Below, piece by piece: positions 55,993 to 64,000 of a stretch of DNA of 64,000 nt. Position numbers and translations under genes: made by a program. The stretch comes from Mytilisepta virgata. Taxonomy: Eukaryota > Mollusca > Bivalvia > Mytilida > Mytilidae. The notes beneath the pieces were generated by a model, which did no database searches, was not told where the DNA came from, and saw only the letters and a program-made list of their open reading frames with translations. Position 1 is the stretch's first letter. Each line of letters starts with the position of its first letter. Location of the stretch: the NCBI GenBank assembly GCA_028015205.1, contig JAPWFG010000015.1, forward strand, positions 1,674,001-1,738,000, given 5' to 3'.

Positions 55993-56529
55993 AAGTTATA
56001 TTTTGGCTTTCATCACTGATTTGAAGATGATCATTAGACATCGATAAGAGAGCAAAAGGTATGCAGTACTTTCATCTTTAAAAGAAACACACCTCATGGA
56101 AAATTAATTTCTCTGATTGTCCATCTAATTATTTACACTGCAATTGGATTCTATTTTAACAGGTACTTTAGATAATGTCTGTGTTATTGTTTGAAATCGT
56201 AATGAATGAATGGGTTGAACTATTATTCTTCATAGATCAAAGTCAGAAAAAGTATTGTTTTCTGCAAAAAAACTCAGAAAATCAATTATACATCAAGAAA
56301 AGATGAATTTTCTAGGATATAAATAAAAACCGACGCTGTTTTAAGTGTTTGATTTTGATTGTTGACTATTATGGAGACACCAAAAATTAAATACCTTCAT
56401 TTCACACCATGATGTATGTAGGAGTATAAGTTATAAAGACACTATTCACTGTAACCACAATGGAAGCATTGTCGTATATATAATAAAAAGTATTGAACTG
56501 AGATATATATACAATACAATTAAAGGTAT

Positions 56530-56870
56530 TGAAATTTTAAATACATGTTCTTGTTGTTATCCTATTGCCAGGCACCTATCACTCAATCCTAAAAATGCAT
56601 TTGCTGAGGAAATATGTGTAAAAAGAACACAGAAGTGACAAAACAGTGCGTAATATAGAAATCCAAAGACAACACATGCTCATGAGAATGCAACCTAGCA
56701 CACAGACAATAACCAAAGGGGTACGTGTATAACTAATAGAATGAAAAAAATAATATAATGAACTAAACAAAATTAGAACAAGCAAACAAAACACTAAAGC
56801 ATTAGCAATGTAAAGTGTCATTACAAAACCTGGAGTGACATCAGGTCATCTGAAGGGTAAGCATGTGCTA
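56530..56870 (-). repeat. Minus-strand copy of the second dispersed repeat family
   Basis: 'cctgatgtcactccaggttt' on the minus strand followed by T-rich sequence, equivalent to 42097-42350. Confidence 0.6.
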
Positions 56871-56957
56871 TCATAAAGTTAAAAGGATTTTCCTCGAAAA
56901 ACTACAAGACCATTGACATAGCAACTACAAAAAACATACCCTGTTCACAACCGTCAA

Positions 56958-56959
<2 letters not shown>

Positions 56960-57023
<64 letters not shown>
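56960..57023. repeat. (at)n microsatellite
   Basis: About 30 uninterrupted ta/at units. Confidence 0.95.
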
Positions 57024-57030
<7 letters not shown>

Positions 57031-57049
57031 ACATATCCTACCCTAGACA

Positions 57050-57722
57050 AATAATAAATCTCTGAACCAAACTTTAAACACCATCAAACAAAAAATTGGA
57101 TGTTTGAACGTTTCAAACCAAGATTTTAAATATACTCAATTTTCGGGAAAATAAAACACTCAAAGAACTTGAAAACATCAGAATAAATAAAACAGGCAAG
57201 TTGCATTTTTTCAGCAACATTCTTAACACTTGTAAACAATGCTACTTAGAATTTACTCTTTCAAAAAAACATAGATTCATTCTTACAAAAACAGAATTAG
57301 TGTTCACTCCTTCAATATAGAGACAGGTCGATACAATGGTACTCCCCGCGACCAACGCTTTTGTAAATTTTGTCCATCTGAAGTTGAACTGAAAAGTATT
57401 TTATTCTACATTGTCCAAAATACCAAAATTCAAGAAATAGTTGCAATGAATTATTCCAAAACATAACAAATGAAGATGATTTTATCAGAGAGATCCTTAA
57501 CCCTAAAGATACTCTGAAAACAAAACAAATATGTCAGTACTTAACAGAAGCAAATAACATACGTAATGCATAATTAAATCATTATGCCCTATATATTATA
57601 CACAGTTTATGTAATGTATCATTGTATTATTATTGTATTGTATTGTATCATATTATATTGTACTTGATGCTCGCCAACATATATAGTTTTTCATCAATAA
57701 ACTATTTGATTTGATTTGAAAA
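57050..57722 (+). pseudogene. 3' fragment of a LINE with (tttga)n tail
   Basis: Broken plus-strand frames read N-I-E-T-G-R-Y, R-F-C-K-F-C-P and a trailing E-A-N-N-I-R-N-A. This is the same C-terminal ETGRY and cysteine motif order as the remnant at 8290-8947. The element ends in 'aataaactatttgatttgat', short tandem tail repeats typical of CR1/L2-like 3' ends. Confidence 0.7.
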
Positions 57723-58414
57723 TACAGTATGCATTATTGTTTAGGGGCCAGCTGAAGCCTGCCTCGGGGTGCAAGATTTTCTCGCTGCGTTCAAGACCCA
57801 TTGGTGGCCTTGGGCTGTTTTCTGTCTCTTTGACACATTCCCGATTCCATTCCCTATTCTTAATGAAATTTTATTCGTAACCATTACTACATCTTAAGGA
57901 TGCTCGCTGGTCGTGATTTGGTCTTTTTGTCAGATTTTCGGAATCCTTGGGTTTTATCCATTTCTTAAACATGAATTGTTTTGCCAATGAACCCCCACTT
58001 TTTCTTTTATAATTCAATCATATATACCTTAAAATGGTATTTGACAAAATTTTATGAAATCCTTTTTATTTTTTCATACATTTTTGAGAGACTGAAGTTG
58101 TCAATGCAAAGACAATGAAAAATCTAGCGAAAACCCATTTCCTGCAAATTTTCAAGGCCTTATAGCTCTAAAATGAGACATGAACCTATATTTTGTTCTT
58201 GCTTATTTGTTTACTATTCATATGTTCTCTCAAACTAAAACACCTATTTAAAATCCTGTTTATTTCCTATTAGACCAGCGAACATCCTTAATAGGTTATC
58301 AATAATAATGCATTAAATATAACTGTTAAATTAGTAGCATACCCACCGGGAATGTTTAGATTCAGTAAAAGTATATTAATTTGGTTCATCACACAAATCG
58401 GTCATGTTAGTTAA
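57723..58414. other. Non-coding stretch
   Basis: No gene recognised. The segment at 57900-58290 (from tgctcgctggtcgtgatttg to 'gaccagcgaacatcctta') ends in inverted 'aaggatg.tcgctgg' words and is probably a short dispersed element. Confidence 0.45.
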
Positions 58415-58760
58415 ATCAGGTCTGACTTTTACTCAATTGTACTGAAGTTGTCTGAACCACAGTCTTGGCCAGTCTCAATTAGTCTGAATTAGTTTGAACA
58501 ATTTCTATTTGACCTAGGCTGATTGAGTCTGAACCTAGTTTAAACATGTCTTGACCTCTAATCAATGGTCTTGACCTGTCTGTAAAGTCTTAATTTGTCT
58601 TGAATTCGTCAAAATGAGTTTATCCAAACAGTCCATATTAAGTCGAGACTCAATCAGCACAGGTCAAATAGAAATTGTTCAGACTTATTGAGACTGCTCG
58701 ATACTGCGGTTCAGACAATTTCAGTGCAATTCAATGAAAGTCAGACTGGTCGAGACAAGT
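58415..58760. mobile_element. MITE with about 115-bp terminal inverted repeats
   Basis: The left arm (caggtctgacttttactcaa, 'ttgtctgaaccacagt', 'caatttctatttgacct') is mirrored by the right arm ('aggtcaaatagaaattg', 'actgcggttcagacaa', 'tgaaagtcagactgg'). The centre carries 'cttgacct' words. Confidence 0.8.
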
Positions 58761-60290
58761 TAACTTCAGTACAAAACTGGCCTTTTTAGACTTTTGCTGG
58801 CTTATAGTGCATAAATGTCTTATAACTTGACTTCGCATAGTAAATTTAATTAAATGACAAATTTGCATATAGTGACCGCTGAATGCAACAATTGCAGTTA
58901 TGATCATTATATGAATCATAAAAAAGGGTTTTAAATAAACAAAATAGGATATTCCCGTTTCTGTGCTCCAGTTTCATATAAAGACTTGAGTAAGTGTTTA
59001 AAAAAGTGAAGCCTTTATTGTTTAATAGAACTTCCTTAACCACGTTTTGCAGGGGAGATAATTTAATTTGAGTCCCTTTGGTTTACAGGCTGTTATTACC
59101 TCCCCTGGTAACTTGTCTTAGGGGGAAATCTGACCAACATATCTCACAGGAAAAGCAAAATTTGCTTAAAGTGCTTAATAACTTATGAAATAATATATAA
59201 ATCTTCCAAGAGATAAATCAAGGTAAAGGAATGGGAAAAGCAAAATTTTTCGAAAAAGTTATCTTTAATTAGGAAGAGTTAATTCGTATTATCCTTCGCT
59301 TTACAAAAATTGGGAAGATTCTTTAATACGGTCCTTTCATACAAGAACGTCTTTATACAATTGAAGACAGGCTGTTTTTAAAAGACTACAAGCGTTGTCT
59401 CTGTCTAAGGTTTCGTATTAGGAATACATGCAAAATCATTTGCAAAAATGTATATTTTAAGATATATGGTGATTGTGAAGTATTCGAAGCAATCGATATC
59501 AGATTTTCAAATCGTTCTTGAAGTGTGATCAAAAGTATGTATTTTATGTTTCCACGTTGAGAGTGGTATATAGGAGTTCTTAAAAATATGTGTGACCATA
59601 AATCTTTCAATTTCTTTTACTGAATTAAGTTTTCATAATTGTACATGTGTATATCTTAAGATCTTTTGAATTAAATAAGTTTATGCAATTTAGTATTCGA
59701 TGTTGAAACACATTGTCATAGCTTTCTTTAACACCACTGAAGACAGAAACACGATATAAAGGTAGAACTGTTGATGCTTTCGGACTTTGATCAACTTTAG
59801 TTATATACCTTTTAAGGGCAAAACTATTGGCGAAAATGTATTAAATTATCTTTTTCAAATTTAATTCCGTTCTAAACAGGGCACTGATCAGTTACAAAAT
59901 GAATTATAAAAATGGCAAGACCGCTCCAAAATGATCTTTAGTTCTTTGAGTTTTTTCGCTCCGATTTTTAAATTATGTAATTTTTAAGAAAAAAAAGTTG
60001 CGACTCATTTTGCAAAAATCTTGAAAATTCGCCCCAAATTCTTTATATTTCAAGACATTAAAATAAAAAGTGTTCGCCCGGTCCTAAATTTCCCAAAAAT
60101 TGGGATTTTTTGCAATATTTTTTTTTAATTTGAGCCGCACGTAAATTTATCTTCGCCCGAAAAACGTTTTCAAGAAAAAAAATTAAATTAAAAGCTCGCT
60201 CGGTCACACCTATTTTTGCCATCCAAAAATCAAAAGAACGAAAAATTAATTAGGTGTGGCCTAAAGTATGCATTTTATTAGTGTTACTCA
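58761..60290. other. Intron or intergenic sequence between claudin first exons
   Basis: No exon recognised. The segment at 59930-60250 has repeated 'cgcccg' and 'ccgattttt'-type words, resembling a dispersed repeat. The rest is AT-rich. Confidence 0.4.
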
Positions 60291-60291
60291 C

Positions 60292-60499
60292 ATGAAAGAT
60301 TCAGATCAGCATAATCAAAGCAATTTGTTGTTAGGGAACCCGATGCACAATATTTCCACAATCCTCCATAACTTGATATTCCTGACACTTTATAGTAGTA
60401 CCAATAGGGTGCTGCAAAGCCAATCAGGTCAACAATAAATGCGACTATTGTCAAGATGAAAGCAACAAAAGGAAATATCGGAATGCCGGCTACTTCCAT
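60292..60499 (-). CDS. Claudin/PMP22-like first exon (distal alternative, or orphan paralogue)
   Basis: The ATG is at 60499 and a strong gtgagt donor follows 60292. It encodes 69 residues plus one base: TM1, 'APYWYYYK', GLW at 47-49, C at 51 and C at 60, the full claudin signature. I found no exon 2 or exon 3 homologue between this exon and the proximal first exon at 52547. The simplest reading is a distal alternative first exon spliced to 43060-42917 and 37526-37381 (165 aa product), which would change TM1 and the first extracellular loop. It could instead be the remnant of a third tandem gene that lost its downstream exons. Codons and splice sites look intact, which argues against a dead copy. 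Confidence 0.8.
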
Positions 60500-61285
60500 T
60501 TTATATTGAAAATGCAGTCCCTGAAATAAATTCTTTCAATCCAAATTTAAAACTTCTTCTTCAAAAGAGTTTTCTGCAAAGTCCAAGATTGACTTAGAAA
60601 CGCACGCGTCGCAATAACAGAAACATAACAACCCGTTACCAAGCAACAGTATGCGGAACTCTACTATGCATTTGTATACACAATCGTAAAACCAAGATGA
60701 CATCTGTATTTATAGGAAAATCTTTTTATTCAGTTGACTGCCCTCTGTAATAAATATCACTGAATATTCTTTCAAATAGACTTATATCACACGGATCGAT
60801 ATCAAACAAAAATGCGCCTCTAATGAATTTCTTCATACATCATTGCAGGATTTAAAAGGTCATGCTGTTCAATGTAAAGGTATATTTGAGAACGGATCTT
60901 CTGTAAATAGAAAATTAGCATGTTAATACAGCGTATTTATAACATGCAAGATACGGCCGTAAATAATCTTATTTTGGACACTGTTTAATTCTCTTTCATC
61001 AGATGTTTAATATGAAGTCAAAAAGTAAGCAGACCTACGAACTAAAAATTGAAAATATATCTCATAAAAAACTAAACTAAATTATGTATTTTTTTCAATA
61101 AAAACATATCTATGAGGAAATAGTGCAAAATTTGTCATATAAATATTATGAAATACAGGTAAATCTCAGGCAATATTTAATTAATCTTAAATGCTAAATA
61201 AACAAATTAACTATAAAACATCTATTGTTATATGCATGTGGGAATAGGAGGAATAGTGATTTATAAAAAGTGGGAATAGGAGGAA
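60500..61285. other. Upstream of the distal claudin first exon
   Basis: Presumed promoter of the exon at 60499. No motif was confidently identified. Confidence 0.35.
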
Positions 61286-61900
61286 GACACCCTAGAGGCT
61301 CCCAAGAGCCTGAATCGCTCACTTGTTATTTTTTGTTTAGATCTTGCATCAATGATTATTTTATAATTAGCTATTTAATGTATACCGTCGCATTTTTCGC
61401 CTTCATATTGACTTGTACAGCTAAAATATAGAATCCTGAACCCAAATATATATAGTGATTTTTTCATCGGTTGTTATGGACCTTTTCAATGTTCGTGACC
61501 TTTCTTTTTGACATGAACAGGTAAATTATAGGGTCCTTAATCCAAATATATATGGTTACTAGTGACTTTTTCATCGGTTGCGTTGGGACTTTTTCAATGA
61601 CCTTGACAGCTGTCATTTAGTTAATTTCAAGTTATGCTGAACAGTTTTGCTGTTTACAGTTTGTCTTTATCTATAATAATATTCAAGTTAACCTACACCT
61701 GCACCTAAATATAAACAACTCAGGGGCAATAACCCAAAAATGGGTTGACCGATTCGTCTGAAAATTTCCTGCCAGGTAGATCTCATAAACATCTTTACTT
61801 CTTGTCAGTTTTGCTCTGCCTTAGTTTTTATGATTGAGCCAAAAAGTGCATTTTTCACCTATGCTCTATTTTTAGCCATGGCAGCCATGTTTCTCAATGG
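61286..61900 (-). repeat. Reversed copy of the main dispersed repeat
   Basis: Starts ctagaggctcccaagagcct, 'gaatcgctcact', the reverse complement of the family 3' end, and ends near 'gccatggcagccatg'. Diverged internally. Confidence 0.65.
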
Positions 61901-61959
61901 ACAAAAAAATAAAACATACATTTTATTCTAGATAGGTGTCCTGCAGGAAGCAGAGACTG

Positions 61960-62152
61960 CTTAATCTTCCGGAGCATCTGAGTCTACCCCCAATTTTGTG
62001 CAGGGGTCCATGTTGTTCATATGTTTTTAGTTTTTAAGTGTAGTGTTTGTATTGTTTTGGTGTTGTCTTCGTTGTTCTCCGGAGTTTGTCAGTTTTTTCG
62101 ATTTTTCCCTCCTTCGAATATCCCTTTGGTATTTCTTGACTTGACTTATAAC
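61960..62152 (+). repeat. Copy of the second dispersed repeat family
   Basis: 'cttccggagcatctgagtct' through 'ggtatttcttgacttgactt', highly similar to 21455-21610. Confidence 0.7.
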
Positions 62153-62667
62153 CATCCAATTGTGAACGTCCATTTTCTTAGCAGAAGCATAGCAAAGTCC
62201 CCAATCTATGGTGTATATTTCACAGTTAATTCATCATTTCTTACTGTCGTGCAAGTGACATATAAAACGGCTTTTTCGACAGACCGAAATTACTTAAGAA
62301 ATTTTTCCAATTTTTAAACGTAATAAACCACGAAGCGGTTAACGAATGCCGTAAACTGACCCAAACCAGGTTATTGAAGTATAACCTCTTCAAAAATTGG
62401 AAACACTCCCTATAATTTAATTTCCAAACAGAAGTTCAATGATTCCCCGATTCAAACATCAATAACAACATTGGACTATTTGATTTTATAAGTAGCAGAT
62501 TAGTCCGCTGGTGACGACACAAGACCAAACCAGGTTATACAGTAACACCAATGTTGTCCTATGCTGTTCAGCCAATTAAAATTCAGTATTCAAATCATAT
62601 TAAACTAGAATGAGGCAGTCGGAAACGACAGCTATCTCCGCACTCCCCACATTTTGTATCTTTATAC

Positions 62668-63291
62668 CTTCACAATTATACCTTTGAATACAGGCCCAAA
62701 TTTTGGAAAATTAAAATTCTAAAACCTCATTGCGCATCTGCATACAGTGTATGACAATACTGTATAGAAATAAAATGTATAAAATGAAAAATGAAAGAAA
62801 ACTTTCAGTCACCCACTTATAATTCCCAATTTTTGAAATTCGACCCCTAAAGGCACTACTTTTTGAAAATCAAAATTATAAAACCTTATTGCACATCTAT
62901 ATACAGTGTGTGACAATACCTTAAAGAAATAAAATGCATAAAATGAAATATGAAAGAGAAGTTAAGTCACTAGCTTAAATTCCCAATTTTCACAATTCAA
63001 CGCCTGTGGTCCATGAGTTCTGAAAATCAAAATTCTAAAACCTTATTGCACATCTACATATAGTATGTGACAATACTGTATAGAAATCAAATGCATGAAT
63101 TAAAAAATGAAAGAGGAGTTTAGGTCACAAGATTAAATTCCCAATTTTCAAAATTCGGTCCCTGTGGGCCTCAATTTTTCAAAATGAAAATTCTAAAACC
63201 TTATTGCGCATCTACATACAGTATGTGACAATACTGTATAGAAATTAAATGCATGAAGTTAAAAATAAACGAGTAGTTTAGGTCACAAGAA
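62668..63291 (+). repeat. Four tandem copies of an approximately 157-bp repeat
   Basis: The anchor 'ctaaaacctt(c)attgc.catct' recurs at about 62721, 62879, 63037 and 63193, each followed by 'tgacaatactgta.agaaat' and 'ttcccaattttc'. Unit length and copy number resemble the 7657-8255 block, but the sequences are unrelated. Confidence 0.9.
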
Positions 63292-63539
63292 AGTGTGACG
63301 GACGGACGGGGGCGATAACAATATCCCGATCTTCTTCGAATTGTGAGGATAATTATAGTGAGGATATATGCCCAGACCTTGTTGATGTCACACAATAGTT
63401 TTACGATCGAATTGATAAGTAGATATATGAAATTTTTATGTCACAAATGAGACTAGATATCTTCACTTACATTTTACGTATTCCTGGTATACGTTTTGAC
63501 AACTCTCTCGACTTGACACTTCAGCGTATGTTACCCCAT

Positions 63540-63700
63540 GCCAAGATAACGGTGAAGAACATTCAGCTTACACTTTCGGACTATTTGATGTCACTCCCGG
63601 TTTTTGTGGGATTTTAAATTGCTAGTGCTTTAGTATCTGTGCTATTTTGTTCTAGCTAATTCTGTTCAGTTTCTCGTTGTTTTCAGTTCTTTTAGTTTAA
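63540..63700 (+). repeat. Copy of the second dispersed repeat family
   Basis: 'ctatttgatgtcactcccggtttttgtggg' is split over the same T-rich tail as 42097-42350. Confidence 0.6.
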
Positions 63701-63714
63701 ACTGATTTATTTAT

Positions 63715-64000
63715 AGTGGATTGGGAAACAAGTTATACCAACTTATACTAATCCCTCTCCACTTGTCGGGTGCGACAGCGGCCCCTGTAGCGGCATTTAA
63801 GCCTACTCTTTTTCGAAATCTACAGAGGATTCTTTAACGTGCTAAGGGTGTTAACACAGGAAGCCATCTGTCATCCCCACCCGACGGACTGGCATCGTCT
63901 ACCGAAATCATCCTCGCAAATCATGTCGATAGGGCGTCGAAAATTTGATCTCTGTAATTTCCTTCCTGAACGGGAATCGAACCACGGACCTTTGGCTTTG
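63715..64000 (-). mobile_element. tRNA-derived SINE of a second family, cut by window end
   Basis: Minus-strand B box ggttcgattcccg (63981-63968 region) close to the window edge. Its body contains 'gtccgtcgggtggggatgac' and 'acccttagcacgttaaagaa'. The tRNA-like head continues beyond the window. Confidence 0.65.

Overview
This is a repeat-dominated eukaryotic nuclear window, AT-rich and full of long poly-G/poly-C tracts. It is most likely from a bivalve mollusc, and a mytilid mussel is my best guess. That guess rests on the repeat families: a dispersed repeat opening with 'agctcacctgaccc' and closing in 'gagcctctag', four-copy tandem blocks of about 150-160 bp, tRNA-headed SINEs, and repeats carrying gaccttgacc-type strings. 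It is inference, because no database search was possible. No prokaryotic features, structural RNA genes or CRISPR arrays were seen.

Protein-coding content is sparse and mostly on the minus strand. A cluster of claudin/PMP22-like four-transmembrane genes spans about 13.5-60.5 kb. Gene 1 has three exons (19584-19359, 16806-16663, 13659-13514; 171 aa predicted). Gene 2 has exons 2 and 3 at 43060-42917 and 37526-37381, and two candidate first exons at 52547-52337 and 60499-60292 (166 or 165 aa). Every junction is in phase 1 and has consensus GT/AG sites. The two first exons lie upstream of a single exon 2/exon 3 pair, which suggests alternative promoters that exchange TM1 and the first extracellular loop. 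Between the two genes is a small intronless unrecognised gene (25687-25376) with a CRE-like promoter site and a poly(A) signal.

Layout. 1-7617: about 3.3 tandem copies of a 2.3-kb unit. 7657-8255: four 150-bp repeats. 8290-8947: LINE 3' remnant. 8950-13500: AT-rich non-coding DNA with MITEs. 13.5-19.6 kb: claudin gene 1, with a foldback element and a SINE in its introns. 20-25 kb: degenerate dispersed bivalve repeats. 25.4 kb: small gene. 26-29.6 kb: MITEs and an inverted minisatellite. 29.8-33.5 kb: nearly full-length but broken APE-type LINE. 36.5-40.9 kb: a young non-autonomous LTR element (38492-40741), flanked to its left by an LTR fragment. 41-43 kb: MITE, dispersed repeat and SINE. 43.7-51.4 kb: a tandem 3.8-kb segmental duplication with an internal micro-inversion. 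54.2-56 kb: a 44-bp satellite and the longest copy of the main dispersed repeat. 57-59 kb: LINE tail and a large-TIR MITE. 62.7-63.3 kb: four 157-bp repeats. 63.7 kb to the end: a truncated SINE.

The strongest candidates for something new are the claudin first-exon arrangement, the small LTR element whose only coding capacity is a zinc knuckle followed by a long coiled coil, and the micro-inversion between the two halves of the segmental duplication.
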